Source: Botryococcus braunii
Taxonomy: Eukaryota > Chlorophyta > Trebouxiophyceae
DNA: 64,000 nucleotides
Direction: 5' to 3'
NCBI GenBank assembly: GCA_002005505.1
Contig: KV908338.1
Location: 819,159 to 883,158, forward strand
Below the pieces are notes generated by a model. It did not search any database. It saw only the letters and a program-made list of their open reading frames with translations, and was not told where the DNA came from. The stretch's first letter is position 1, and each line of letters opens with the position of its first letter. The translations under genes and the position numbers were made by a program. Below are positions 43,370 to 54,540 of this stretch, piece by piece.

Positions 43370-46300
43370 TCCACGATACATCCACACCCATGTCCTTAAC
43401 AATTGTGCTAGAGTATAAGCATCAGCATTCATTGTTGTAGCAGCAAAATGAGCACACTTGTTAAGCCTATCCACGACAAATCAAATAGCATCATTTCCAC
43501 TTGGGGTCGGTGGGAGGTTAGTAATAAAGTCCATAGACACACTTTGCCACTTCCTTCCTGGTACTTGCAAGGGGTGAAGAAGACCAGCAGGCAAAGTATT
43601 CCGAGCCTTGACTCGTTGACAAGAGTCACAATGAGCAACATAGGCTTTGACATCCTCATACATTCCCGGCCAATACCATTCCCTTGTTACAAGCTCGTAC
43701 ATGCGAGTTACTCCAGGGTGACCAACATGAGGTGGATCATGTAAAGCTTCCAAAATTCCACGTCGTAGGTTCTCCACGACAAGTTCCCCATCTTTCCTTT
43801 CCTCAAACAATGCAGGAACATATTTCCGTCCATTCCTCTCCCAAAAGCCTCCCTTTAGACTAACCTTCCTTCTATTCGCACGCGCTGCCAACCACGGATC
43901 GTATGTGTAAGCCTTCTCAAGTTTGCCAAGTAGGGATTCGTACCCATCGGTCTCGCGGGTAAGCTCACTCGGGCTGGCCAACCCGATTTGCTCCATCGTG
44001 CCGAGGGAGCTTGGGGTCTCGTGAGCGGGCCCCGGGAGCGTGACCTTGGGGACCTTGCGGACCCGAGCTGTGAGGGTACCCTCGACATCCCGGCTGGAGG
44101 GGGTGAGGGAGTCCGGACTGGTGCGCCGACGCTTGCGCCGGAGGGCAGCCCCGGCCACAGCAGCCCCATTGTCCCTCCCCCCAGGTCCAGGGTGTTGAGT
44201 GAAGTGACACCTGGAGAGCGGATCCGCAATGTTGGTCTTGCCCGGTTCCCATACCCATTCAATCTCAAACTCCTGCAGGCGCTCGGCCCACCGAGCCCTC
44301 CGAGGACTAAGCCCCACCTGTTGACCCAAGAAGGTGTTGCACTTGTGATCCGTCACCACCGTTACTGGCTTACCTAACAAATAACACCTCCATTCCGTGA
44401 GAGCATACACTACAGCCAATAACTCCCGTTCCGTGGCACTGTAGTTCCTCTCGCTTGCTCCCAACTTTTTACTGAAATACGCACAAACCTTCCCATCTTG
44501 AAATAGCACAGCTCCCACGCCGTAATCGCATGCATCGCACACTACCTTAAATGGCCGACGTACGTCCGGGAGCGTTAAGATAGGGGCACTTACCAAAGCT
44601 TCCTTTATGTTGTCAAATGCTTCCTGTTGTTCCTGTCCCCACTTCCAAGGTGCTTTTGCCCCAGAGAGAGCTGTCAATGGGGTTGCCAGGATACTGTAGT
44701 TCTGAATAAACTTTCGAAAGTAATTAGACAACCCAAGAAACCTCCTAACTTCCGTTACGTTTGTGGGCGTAGGCCACTCCTGCACCACCTTGACTTTATC
44801 CATATCCACTTCCAACCCATTTTCCCCAATGATGTGTCCCAAGTATTTCAATTGTTTCTCAAAGAAAGAGCATTTGACAAGTTTTGCCAGGAGTTGATGT
44901 TCGCGTAGACGGGTGAAAACTCTGTCCAACTGCAGAAGGTGTTCCTCTTCCGTTTTGCTATAAATGAGCACATCATCCAAGTATACAACCAAAAAGCCTT
45001 CCCTTATAAAGTCGTGAAAAACCTCATTCATAAGCCGTTGAAATGTCGCGGGCGCGTTGGTCAAACCAAAGGGAAGTACAAGAAATTCGTACAAGCCAAA
45101 AGGGGTCCTGAAGGCAGTTTTAGGCACATCCTCCTTGCGAAGTCGCACTTGATGGTACCCAGACAACAAGTCCAAGCTCGAAAACACCTTGGCTCCCTTA
45201 AGCCTATCCAACAGATCGTCAATTCTGGGGAGATGGTACCTATCCGAGATGGTAATTTTATTCAGGGGACGGTAGTCTATTACCATACGCAAACTTCCAT
45301 CCTTCTTTCTAACAAACAAAACAGGTGATGCAAATGGTGAGCAACTTGGCCTGATCAATCCCAATTTTAACAACTCATCAACCGTTTTTTCGCATTCCGC
45401 AAGCTCACTTGGAGCAAGACGGTACGCGGGCCTATTGGGGGGCCGATGTCCTTCTTCCAAATTTATTGTGTGAAACACTTCCCGCTCCGGGGGTAACCCC
45501 GGGAGTTGTTTTGCAAACAAGTCCTCATTTGCAAGTAACAAGTCTTTCAGGGCCTGTGGCTTGCCTTCCAACATGTCATTTATTTGATGAGTGAAAGTCA
45601 TACCGGTACTACTGGGGGGTTTTGTGACGACGGGGGTGTCGTCCATAGATTTGTCGGTGTCCGCCAGGTCGGCCTCACTTGAGGCGTCCTCCCCGGTGAT
45701 GTCCACCAGTTCAGCCTGCTCATTCACAAGCACAGTATACAAACAAACCTTCCAAACATCTTGTCCCTTCCATCCTTTTCCATTCCTATCCTTCCTTCCT
45801 TCCTTCCTCTCTTGTGCTTGTAAACCCCAAACAAGTTTTGGCCCCACTGGCAACGATGAATTTGCGTGTTTTAGGGTGACCCACTTCCCATTATGTCTAA
45901 ATTGAGCAGCCTTTACACAAAAATCAATTGAGACTCCTCTTTCTTCCATCCAGTCCTGCCCCAAAATCATGTCTACCCCATCAATCATGGCAGGGCTTAC
46001 AATGAAGTTGTGACGGGAAGTTATACCAGGCTTGAGTGTAAACGACACATCTACCGTTCCTTTCGTATCGGACACACTTCCATCAGCAAGAGTCACGGAT
46101 ATGCATGCGGGTTTGTATCGCACCCCTAGCCCTTGCAAAGTATCACTTTTAATAAACGAATGAGATGCCCCACTATCAAACAACACTGAAAGGATTTTCC
46201 CCTTAACATTCGCCGGAAAGGTCATAGCTAGCGGAGAGTCAGTAGTAACACTTCCCATGGTGAGTGTGGGTCTTGGGGGAACCACACAACATACAAAAGA

Positions 46301-46591
46301 GAATGGGTATACACTAGTTTGACCATTCATGTCCACCGCCTGTCCCTTCCTTCCTGAACACACTTCCACAATCCTTCCTTGCATACGGTGAGCATAGAGA
46401 CTCTTACTTTTCCAAGTTTTCCTTCCCACAATGAAACAACAAGTGAGGGACGGGTTGCACCTTTGTTCCCATAAAAACTTGGAAATCTCAGATTCAGCCT
46501 TCCTAACATTTGGCACCACAAGGTTCACCCCTTCCTTTCCCAAATTGGAGGCCACAAGAGAGTGCAAAACATGCAAGCAAGTGGCATCCAT
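43370..46591 (-). pseudogene. pol: Element L Pol, truncated in integrase
   Basis: The ATG at 46589-46591 lies four bases after the gag stop. A 138-residue N-terminal domain (CCFIVGRKTWKS) leads to protease DSGASHSF at D139. RT has YLDD at 537-540; RNase H and the HHCC finger (CDSCQRVKARN) follow. Integrase begins MDFITNLPPTPSGNDAI, then a TGA (43481-43483) where relatives have Trp. The same frame continues VVDRLNKCAHFAATTMNADAY to about 43370, where homology ends. The second Asp, catalytic Glu and chromodomain are missing. Confidence 0.9.
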
Positions 46592-46595
46592 GGCT

Positions 46596-47810
46596 TCAGA
46601 ATTTACTTTTGAGGATTATGCCCCGGCCCTTTTCCCTTCCAATGTGCTCCCCGGCCACCACGGCCCTTCCACTGCCCACCTCGAGCTTGATTAGAGGGAA
46701 AGGAGGAGGTGGAGGCAATTGACTGTCGCGCCTGCTCTTCCTTTGCAAGTAGTCCCGCTTGGCCTGACATTGCCATTGCTCGTGACCAAAGTTTTTGCAG
46801 AAATAACACTGGCGCTCGGAGGGGACGCTTGTCCGAGAATCTAACTTCCCACCAACGTTGTGTCCGACGGCTCCAAGCACAGGCCCCTGGGTGAATCCCG
46901 GAAAGTATGCCGGCGTGCTTGTTGGAGTCCTCTTCACAACGTTGAGAACCTTCCTTCCTTCCTGTCCCCTCAGCATCCCCCCTGATTTTAAGTTGCTTTC
47001 ATATTGCACCACATAAGTGCACAATGAGTCGAGGCTTGTGAACCTGACACCAGTTTGAGGGTTAACTGTGCAAGCAACTCTAATAGGAGCATTCAGGCCT
47101 TTGAGGAACATATATATTTTATCGTTTTCGCAGATGTCATATTCGGTTTCTACATCACTCAACAAGGAAATAAACCTTTCTATGTATCTTTCAACGCTTT
47201 CTTGCCCTTGATAAACATGGTCTAATTTTTGCCGGGCAGCCATAACCAAATCGGTAGAGTCGTATCGATTTCCCATAAAATTTTTAAAGTCTTCCCATGT
47301 TGGCTCTGTTTGACCTCCTTCCCTTTCCTTCCTTTTGAGGTATGTCCCCCACACCTTTGTAGGTCGCTCCTCCATACATTGCAGCGCGACTGCCACCCAC
47401 TTGTCCCTTGACACATTTGAAATGTTCACATATGATTCCACCTTACTAGCAAAGAATTGGAAGCTTCCTCTTTTTCCTGTAAACATGGCTGGTGTAGGCA
47501 CACGCACGACGTTAGTGGTGGATGACGTCCGCTTGGATGCTCGTTCTCCCTCCAAGGCCTCAATCCGCTTCAATAACCGTAGAATTAGGGATTTAGTCTT
47601 ATTTTTCTTCAAGGGTGTCTTCAAAGGAGTGGGTTTGGGTTTCGTTTTGGGTGTGGTCGGTTTGGGCGATGGGGCCAATTGCAATTCCGTTTCGGACTCT
47701 TCCAAAAGATCATCGACTTCAATACCTTCCTTTTCCAAACCTTCCAAAATTTCTTTCTCTTTAAGGGGGAGACCGGAGTACTTGTTTCCTTTCCGTTTAA
47801 CCGCCATCAT
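46596..47810 (-). CDS. gag: Element L Gag
   Basis: Starts at ATG 47808-47810 (MMAVKRKGNK) and gives about 404 aa. A charged N-terminus and Pro/Lys/Thr-rich linker precede the gag core (FTGKRGSFQFFASKVESYV; QKLDHVYQGQESVERYIERF). The knuckle CYFCKNFGHEQWQC is near residue 335. The TGA stop is followed by AGCC and the pol ATG. Confidence 0.92.
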   Translation of the reverse strand: MMAVKRKGNKYSGLPLKEKEILEGLEKEGIEVDDLLEESETELQLAPSPKPTTPKTKPKPTPLKTPLKKNKTKSLILRLLKRIEALEGERASKRTSSTTNVVRVPTPAMFTGKRGSFQFFASKVESYVNISNVSRDKWVAVALQCMEERPTKVWGTYLKRKEREGGQTEPTWEDFKNFMGNRYDSTDLVMAARQKLDHVYQGQESVERYIERFISLLSDVETEYDICENDKIYMFLKGLNAPIRVACTVNPQTGVRFTSLDSLCTYVVQYESNLKSGGMLRGQEGRKVLNVVKRTPTSTPAYFPGFTQGPVLGAVGHNVGGKLDSRTSVPSERQCYFCKNFGHEQWQCQAKRDYLQRKSRRDSQLPPPPPFPLIKLEVGSGRAVVAGEHIGREKGRGIILKSKF

Positions 47811-47876
47811 GTTGCAATGGAACAATGCAATTACAACCTTCCCTACGTCTCCCTTCGGTTCGAGGCTCTAACCGCC

Positions 47877-47888
47877 TCGCCGATACCA
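47877..47888 (-). promoter_or_regulatory. Element L primer binding site
   Basis: TGGTATCGGCGA on the minus strand, one base from the LTR. Confidence 0.85.
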
Positions 47889-47889
47889 A

Positions 47890-48377
47890 TTTAACGAAGT
47901 GAGACGTGTAACTAAGATTTATAACAAGCTAAGCAAGGGTTTCAGGCAAGGGTGACACCGAAGGTAGGAATCGAAGTTCCAATCCGTTACAAGTTCGCAG
48001 CCCTCCTCACGCAGGTCGTCCGAGTCTCCAAAGAACAATATAATGAACAATGTAGAGAATGCTAGATGTCTCACTCGTAGCAGCAAACCCAAAGACAATG
48101 ATCGCCACCCGAGTTCCTAGTCCACCTATGCGCGGATCCGGCTACGTCGTCCCTCTACGAGATGCTCTCGCGAGCATAACGATATGGATGACGAGAGGAG
48201 ACCCACTAGGATATTACAGTCATTTTCCTACACACAAGGACAACGAGATCTACTCGTATCCCAAAGGGCACGAAGAAACATGAACTACGCGCACACCATT
48301 ACGAACATTATGCTTACGCGCACATCCTACGCGCAGGGGACGTGAGACGCGTCGCGCTGACGCGGCACCTCACTACA
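47890..48377 (-). repeat. Element L 5' LTR
   Basis: 488 bp, apparently identical to 42119-42606. Confidence 0.93.
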
Positions 48378-48538
48378 CCTCATGCCACACATACCGAGGT
48401 AGGCAACCTACCCCGTCCCTTGTCCCAAAGTACACAAGATATACAGTCCCTACCATAGGTCCCGTCCCATGTATTCCCAGACACCAGGTGGGAACTCCAC
48501 AAGTGGAATGAGGGGGACAACCGTCCGGAGGGGCCCGT

Positions 48539-51500
48539 TCAAGGGAAGGTGTCGCGCAGCGCCACCTGGTCCCAAATGGGCGGGGCGAGCCCCTGGAGTC
48601 TATGATAGGTATTAACCAGCCCGGGATGGGTCTCGAATGCCTCCTGAGATTCCCATGAGTCCTCTGTGGCCCCATGGCCTGCCCACTTTACAAGGTACTC
48701 GAGAAAGGGTGTGCCATCCTCAAAATGGTAGGAGAACCCATTTTTGTCGTGCAACAGCCGGTGATCGACTAGTGCATCCACTACCCACTCCAGGTGAGTG
48801 GTGCCATCCGCTTTGGTGATGACTTTTGGGGGGCAGTATCCACGCGACTGCGCCTCCTCACGTGTCCAGTATGGCTTCAAATAGCAGACATTTATGCGGG
48901 GGTGGATGTCCAGCCGGTCCGGAAGATCCAGTGTGACGAAGTTAACGTTGTCGGGCGTGACCGCCATGACCCTGAAGGGTCCCACGTGCCTGGGTTGCAG
49001 CTTGCTGAATCTGTTTGAAGTTAGCGTGGGGGCCGCACGGGTTGAAAGGAGGACATAGTCCCCTTCCTGGTAGATGGCCTCCCTCCTATGCCGGTTGGCA
49101 TAGGCCGTCTGACGGTCTTGAGCTGCACGCAAACACTTCCTTGCAAGGGTGATTTTGTCTTGCATTTTTCTCATGAAGAGATCAGCCCTATCCACCTTAG
49201 TGCCCTCCATGTGTCCCACCGCAAACGGTATATTTGGATCTTGCCCATATGTTAACCTGAAGGGTGTGGAGTTTAGGGAAGTTTGCCAAGAGTTGTTGTA
49301 GGCAAATTCCGCCACTGAAAGGTAATCCTCCCACTCCCTTGGGTTATCCTTGACATAGTGTTTCAAAAAATCTTCCAAGATCCTATTCACCCGTTCCGTT
49401 TGACCATCTGACTGAGGATGATATGCCGTAGTTCGAGCCGGCTTGCACCCCGTCAGACTTAGAAGTGTGTTCATGAAATTATTCACAAACCGAGGATCTC
49501 GGTCCGAAACAATTTCTTCAGGGAAACCGTGATACTTCCATACTTTATCCCTCATCAGAACAGCAACTTCATAAGCATCTGCATTGGTAGTGGTAGGGGC
49601 AAAGTGGGCACATTTGCTCAACCTGTCAACCACTACCCATATTGCGTTATGCCCGTGTTTGCTTTTAGGCAGTCCCGTGATGAAATCCATTGAGATGCTT
49701 TGCCATTTCCTTGTGGGGATTTGTAAAGGGTGTAAGAGTCCTGCGGGTAACTGGTTTGAGGCCTTCACCCGCTGGCATGAATCACAATACTTCACATACT
49801 CCCGCACATCCTCCGCCATTCCCGGCCACCACCAGTCCCGCTTCACTAGATCATACATCTTCGCAAAGCCTGGATGACCAACAGAAGGAGGTTCATGCAA
49901 AGCTTTCAATATGTCCTGCCGCAGATTCCTAGCAACTGGACCTTCCTTATCCCGGACTTCATAAAATGCAGGCACATATTTTCTTCCCTCCCTTCCAAAT
50001 TCCCAAACCCCGTCCGTAAAGTGAACTTTTCTCCTATTTGCCCTTGTTCCCAACCACGAATCATGTGCGTAAGCACCCTTCAACAATTCCAAGAAGGTGT
50101 CACACCCGTCAGACCCGAGGGTGATGGAGCCCGAGCGGGCCCTCCCGTCCCCATCCATCGAGGTTGCATTGGTCCCCTTCCCGGGGTTGGGCTCCGTGGA
50201 GACGTTGCGCTGCTGTTGTCCCTGGAGCTGTCCCTGGAGGACTGGGTTCCTGGACAACGCATCCGCAACGTTAGTCTTTCCAGGCTCCCAAACCCAAAGA
50301 ATGTTGAACTCCTGCAACTTCTCAGCCCACCGTGCCCTCCGAGGGCTTAAACCAACCTGTTGCTGAAGAAAAGTGTTACACTTATGGTCTGTGGTGACAG
50401 TGACTTGTTTCCCTAGGACATAACATCTCCATTCCGTCAAGGCATACACTACAGCAAGTAACTCCCTCTCAGTTGCAGAATAGTTCCTTTCTGCACTATT
50501 GAGCTTCTTACTGTAATAAGCAATGACTCGACCTTCCTGCAATAGTACAGCGCCAACCCCAAAATCACTCGCATCACAAATTACCTGGAAGGGTTTACGA
50601 AGGTCTGGCAGTGATAGTATGGGTGCCTGTATTAATGCATCCTTGAGAGCCGCAAGGGCCTCATCTTGCTCCTTTCCCCAAGTCCAAGAACTTTTGCTAC
50701 TGGACAGTTTAGTCAAAGGTGCAGCAAGTGAGCTGAACCCCTGAATAAATTTTCGAAAATAATTTGCAAGCCCCAAAAATCTACGCACGTCGGTGACGTT
50801 TTGGGGTGTGGGCCAATCCTTGACTACCTCCACCTTTTGGGGGTCCACTTTCAGTCCATCCTTGCCAATGATATGCCCGAGGTATTTGAGTTCTGAGCAT
50901 AAGAATTCACATTTGGCAAGTTTTGCAAACAATTCCTTTTCCCGAAGGCGTTGGAACACCTTCCGAAGATGAGCATAATGCTCCTCTTCATCCCGACTGA
51001 AAATTAGAACATCGTCAAGGTACACTACCACAAACCCTTCCCTTATGAAATCATGAAAGATTTCATTCATTAGGCGTTGAAAGGTAGCGGGGGCGTTGGT
51101 GAGTCCAAAAGGAAGCACTAAGAACTCATACAGCCCAAAGGGTGTACGAAACGCTGTTTTAGGAATGTCTTCCTCCTTTAGCCTTACTTGATGATAACCA
51201 CTGAGGAGGTCCAGACTTGAGAAAATCTTAGCACCTTTAAGTTTATCAAGCAAGTCGTCTATGCGAGGGAGAGGGTACCTATCATGAATGGTGATTTTAT
51301 TTAATGCCCTGTAGTCTATAACCATTCGGTATGTGCCCTCCTTCTTCCTCACAAACAAGACCGGTGAAGCATATGGTGAACATGAGGGGCATATGTGTCC
51401 CTTAGAAAGTAGTTCATCCACAGTTCGCTCACATTCCTCAGTTTCTTCCACGGACAAGCGGTAAGCAGGACGGTTTGGAGGAGTTATTCCTTCCTGCACA

Positions 51501-52699
51501 TTAATAGTGTGATAGACTTGTCGGTGTGGGGGTAGTCCTGGTAGCCCATTTGGAAAAATGTCCTTGTACTCCCGGAGCAAGTGTGCTAGCCGCTCAGGCT
51601 TTTTAGCACAAATTTCCTCTAGAGGGTCCGAAGGCTTACCCGTGGTGACCTCGGATTCTCCCTCTTCCTCTTCCTTTTCCTCTTCCCTTTCCTCTTCCTC
51701 TTCCACTTCCTTCTCCACTTCTAGGCAACTCTCCATATCCGGGGCCGTGCCCGAGGTATCCCCCGGCGCAGAGTTGTGTAAGGAAGTCCCGGATGACTCC
51801 GTCGAGGGGTCGTCCATATCCACCAAAGGTGGCATCTCTTCCTGTTCATCCCAACCAACATGTTCATCCTTGGCCATGACATTGAACAAGCAGGTTTTCC
51901 AATGATCCCGTTTCCCTTTCCTGGTGTTTCCTAATTTGATTCCCCATCCCAACTTCTTTCCCAAGCCTTTTCCATGTTTGTTTAACAAGACCCATTTGTT
52001 ATTGTGTCTAATATGAGCCTTGCCAGCTCTCACATTAACATTAGCATGTCGTGGTGCTAGCCAATCCTGTCCCAAAATTATGTCAATTCCTTCCATTATT
52101 GAGTCACACACAAGAAAGGAGTGTCTCGTAATGATAGATGGAGCAAACCGGACACTCAAATCCACTTTCCCATTTGTGTGTGTTACTGTCCCATCAGCAA
52201 GTGTGACGGGTGAAGTCCTCTTGTTATACCTCAAACCTTGCAAAACTTTTTCCCGGACAAAAGAGTGTGTGGCCCCGGTGTCCATTAAAGCTTTACATTG
52301 TTGTCCCCTTGCCATGACAGGAAATGTGAGGTTAAGAGGTGCAGCACTTGACGTTGAACCCAACTGACAAGATGCTTTGGGTGCTGCATAAGCTAAAACA
52401 AAGGAAAAAGGAAATGTACATTGCTGTCCTTGAAAAGAAAAGCATTCCCCTTTTGAGCCCCTAGCAAGAATTTTCAGGTTTGCGCGAGAGCGTAACCGCA
52501 AAAAGAAACTCCTACTTTTCCACACCTTCTGGCCTATCACAAAGCATGCACTGACTTGTGAGTTTTCTTTTCGTTCAGCAAGAAAAGATTCAATACAAGT
52601 CTCAGCTTTGTGTTTGCCAGGAACAATCAGAGGTGTATTCCAACTTCCCAAGGACTTCTGAACAAGAAAAGTTAAATATGAAAAACAAATTTCATTCAT
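48539..52699 (-). CDS. pol: Element K Pol, intact
   Basis: 1386 aa from ATG 52697-52699, two bases after the gag TAG. A 139-residue N-terminal domain (SACFVIGQKVWKS) precedes protease DTGATHSF at D140. A Glu-rich acidic stretch (EKEVEEEEEREEEKEEEE) lies between protease and RT. RT has YLDD at 560-563. RNase H, HHCC finger (HPGFAKMYDLV...CDSCQRVK), integrase (MDFITGLP, SDRDPRF, DGQTERVNRILED) and a C-terminal chromodomain-like segment (FLEYLVKWAGHGATEDSWES) are all present. No stop or frameshift is visible. Confidence 0.95.
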   Translation of the reverse strand: MNEICFSYLTFLVQKSLGSWNTPLIVPGKHKAETCIESFLAERKENSQVSACFVIGQKVWKSRSFFLRLRSRANLKILARGSKGECFSFQGQQCTFPFSFVLAYAAPKASCQLGSTSSAAPLNLTFPVMARGQQCKALMDTGATHSFVREKVLQGLRYNKRTSPVTLADGTVTHTNGKVDLSVRFAPSIITRHSFLVCDSIMEGIDIILGQDWLAPRHANVNVRAGKAHIRHNNKWVLLNKHGKGLGKKLGWGIKLGNTRKGKRDHWKTCLFNVMAKDEHVGWDEQEEMPPLVDMDDPSTESSGTSLHNSAPGDTSGTAPDMESCLEVEKEVEEEEEREEEKEEEEGESEVTTGKPSDPLEEICAKKPERLAHLLREYKDIFPNGLPGLPPHRQVYHTINVQEGITPPNRPAYRLSVEETEECERTVDELLSKGHICPSCSPYASPVLFVRKKEGTYRMVIDYRALNKITIHDRYPLPRIDDLLDKLKGAKIFSSLDLLSGYHQVRLKEEDIPKTAFRTPFGLYEFLVLPFGLTNAPATFQRLMNEIFHDFIREGFVVVYLDDVLIFSRDEEEHYAHLRKVFQRLREKELFAKLAKCEFLCSELKYLGHIIGKDGLKVDPQKVEVVKDWPTPQNVTDVRRFLGLANYFRKFIQGFSSLAAPLTKLSSSKSSWTWGKEQDEALAALKDALIQAPILSLPDLRKPFQVICDASDFGVGAVLLQEGRVIAYYSKKLNSAERNYSATERELLAVVYALTEWRCYVLGKQVTVTTDHKCNTFLQQQVGLSPRRARWAEKLQEFNILWVWEPGKTNVADALSRNPVLQGQLQGQQQRNVSTEPNPGKGTNATSMDGDGRARSGSITLGSDGCDTFLELLKGAYAHDSWLGTRANRRKVHFTDGVWEFGREGRKYVPAFYEVRDKEGPVARNLRQDILKALHEPPSVGHPGFAKMYDLVKRDWWWPGMAEDVREYVKYCDSCQRVKASNQLPAGLLHPLQIPTRKWQSISMDFITGLPKSKHGHNAIWVVVDRLSKCAHFAPTTTNADAYEVAVLMRDKVWKYHGFPEEIVSDRDPRFVNNFMNTLLSLTGCKPARTTAYHPQSDGQTERVNRILEDFLKHYVKDNPREWEDYLSVAEFAYNNSWQTSLNSTPFRLTYGQDPNIPFAVGHMEGTKVDRADLFMRKMQDKITLARKCLRAAQDRQTAYANRHRREAIYQEGDYVLLSTRAAPTLTSNRFSKLQPRHVGPFRVMAVTPDNVNFVTLDLPDRLDIHPRINVCYLKPYWTREEAQSRGYCPPKVITKADGTTHLEWVVDALVDHRLLHDKNGFSYHFEDGTPFLEYLVKWAGHGATEDSWESQEAFETHPGLVNTYHRLQGLAPPIWDQVALRDTFP

Positions 52700-52701
52700 G
52701 A

Positions 52702-53939
52702 CTAATCTTGTTTAGGGCCCTTGCCCTTCCCTTTCCCTTTCCAATGTTTTCCCTTGTTAAATCCCTTAGGCCCAATGTGTGAGGGAGGTGAAACACCTTG
52801 CAGTGGTGCTGCCACTGGTTGATTGTTTCCTTGCCTCGGATAGAATCCAGGCTGAAAATTTGATGGGGTGTGCCCACTAGCTTGAGCTTTGGCAGCTAGA
52901 TATTGCTTTTTAGCAACACACTGCCATGACTCGTGGCCTAGTTTATGACAAAAATAGCATTCCCTATCCTTTGGAATAGAGGTTCTAGAATCAATTTTTC
53001 TCCCGGACCCAAAAGGGGGTGCTCCCACCAAACCCAAGGAAGGTGGTGCAGGGGGCTGTTGTTCCACCACTCCTGCTGCCACTTGAGGTGTCTGGGTGTA
53101 GACCCTCTTCCTCTTGGGTCCCTGTGCATCCACATATGTGCTTTTGAGACTTGCCTCATATTTAACAACATAAGTGCAAATGTCTTCCAGATCAGTGAAA
53201 GGACTGCCTGTTGCAGGGTTCACAGTGCATGCAAGTTTGAGAGGAGTATTAAGACCCTTGGTAAAAAGATGTAACTGGTCTTGCATGGTTTTTTGATAGT
53301 CAACCTCTACATCTGCTAAGAGAGACATAAATCTTTCAATATATCTCTCGACAGTCTCATTTCCTTGAAAGACTTGTCTAATTTTGCCCTGGCAATGGCC
53401 ACTGTGTCTGTGGAATCATATCTTTTAACCATAAAAGTTTTAAAATCCTTCCATTCCAATGTATGCTCATGTATCCCTTCCTTTTCTAGTTTCCTTACAT
53501 GTGTGTCCCAAACTTTTGTGGGTCTTTCTTCCATCAATTGCACTCCCAAGGCCACCCACTTTCCTGCAGGCACATTGGTTAGTTTTGCATAGCCTTCCAA
53601 CTTCCTTGCAAAATAGCAAAAAGATCCCCTCTTTCCCGAAAACAAAGAAGGAGGAGTTGCTCTTACTTGTCCACTAGGGCGAGGAGTCTCCTCCACCCCA
53701 TCCCCTCCAACTTGCCTTTCGGCAAGAAGCTTTTCCTTAAATTCCAAAAATAACTGCTCCTTTATTTTATTGGTCAACTTGATCTTCTTTGTCTTTGGTG
53801 TGGACGGAGCGGGCGACGGATCGCGAGATGCCCCCTCCATCAAGTCCTCTACCAGCTCCCCTGAGCTTTCCAACGCTTCCAAAAATTCTCTTTCTTCCGA
53901 AGAAAGGTTTTTAAACTTCCCAGAAGAGGGCGGTGACAT
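52702..53939 (-). pseudogene. gag: Element K Gag with one-base frameshift
   Basis: Opens at ATG 53937-53939 (MSPPSSGKFKNLSSEE). The first frame carries the start of the gag core (FSGKRGSFCYFARKLEGYA) to near 53380, where homology to L moves to another frame (VERYIERF-like reading, then SLLADVEVDYQ). One missing base explains this. The second frame ends with the knuckle CYFCHKLGHESWQC and a Lys/Gly tail, then TAG, two bases before the pol ATG. Confidence 0.9.
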
Positions 53940-54043
53940 CTACGGCCCACATATGAGAGTTAGGACCTTCCATCGAACGATCTCCCTCCTACGACTTTCC
54001 TCCTTCCACCACGCGAAAGACTTGCAGAGAACAATTCGGCATC

Positions 54044-54055
54044 TCGCCGATACCA
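54044..54055 (-). promoter_or_regulatory. Element K primer binding site
   Basis: TGGTATCGGCGA on the minus strand, two bases from the LTR. Confidence 0.85.
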
Positions 54056-54057
54056 GA

Positions 54058-54535
54058 TGTCGTAGAATGCACAAGTTAGGGAGAATTTCCAAGTTGTGAG
54101 AGAGAGAGAGAGACAAGGCCGGATGGCCGACAAGTTGGACGCTCTTTCCAATTACAAGTAACCCCCACCTCACGGAGCTTCCACTCCCTACTTGTGGTCT
54201 ACTAAGCTTCCAAATTACCTGAGTGCGTGTCTTCCCGTGGCTTACGTCTCTATCCGTTCCTTCCCGTGGTTCGTGATCGTGTGTTCACGTTCCTCCAATG
54301 GTAGCGCACTAGTCCACCAAACCTCTACAATAGTATCTAGAAAATATCCTAGAATCCTACTATGAGAGTAACGTCCATAACTATCCAATGGAATTCGACG
54401 GCTAGGAAGCCAAGGCTAGACGCTAGGCACGTGCGTACTCGCGTTGCTCGTACGACATGTGCGCCACATGTGCGCCTAGGCTAGGGGGTAAGGGAAATGT
54501 CCAGAAATGCCGGGAAATCCCTACATTCCATCACA
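54058..54535 (-). repeat. Element K 5' LTR
   Basis: 478 bp; shorter than its partner by one GA unit. Confidence 0.95.
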
Positions 54536-54540
54536 GCCCC

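Larger units (their letters stand above)
42119..48377 (-). mobile_element. Element L: Ty3/gypsy retrotransposon, innermost
   Basis: Two 488-bp LTRs (42119-42606 and 47890-48377) look identical, with the duplication CCTCA (42114-42118 and 48378-48382). It is related to K (similar Gag knuckle, Pol domains and pre-protease domain). Gag is open; Pol has a nonsense codon and loses the integrase end. The LTR begins TG on the coding strand but ends TTAAA rather than CA. Confidence 0.94.
40823..54535 (-). mobile_element. Element K: Ty3/gypsy chromovirus, split by L
   Basis: LTRs at 40823-41302 (480 bp) and 54058-54535 (478 bp) differ in a GA microsatellite length. The duplication is GCCCC (40818-40822 and 54536-54540). 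Native length without L is about 7.45 kb. Pol is complete; gag has a one-base frameshift. L sits in its 3' untranslated region, so it did not break coding sequence. Confidence 0.95.
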
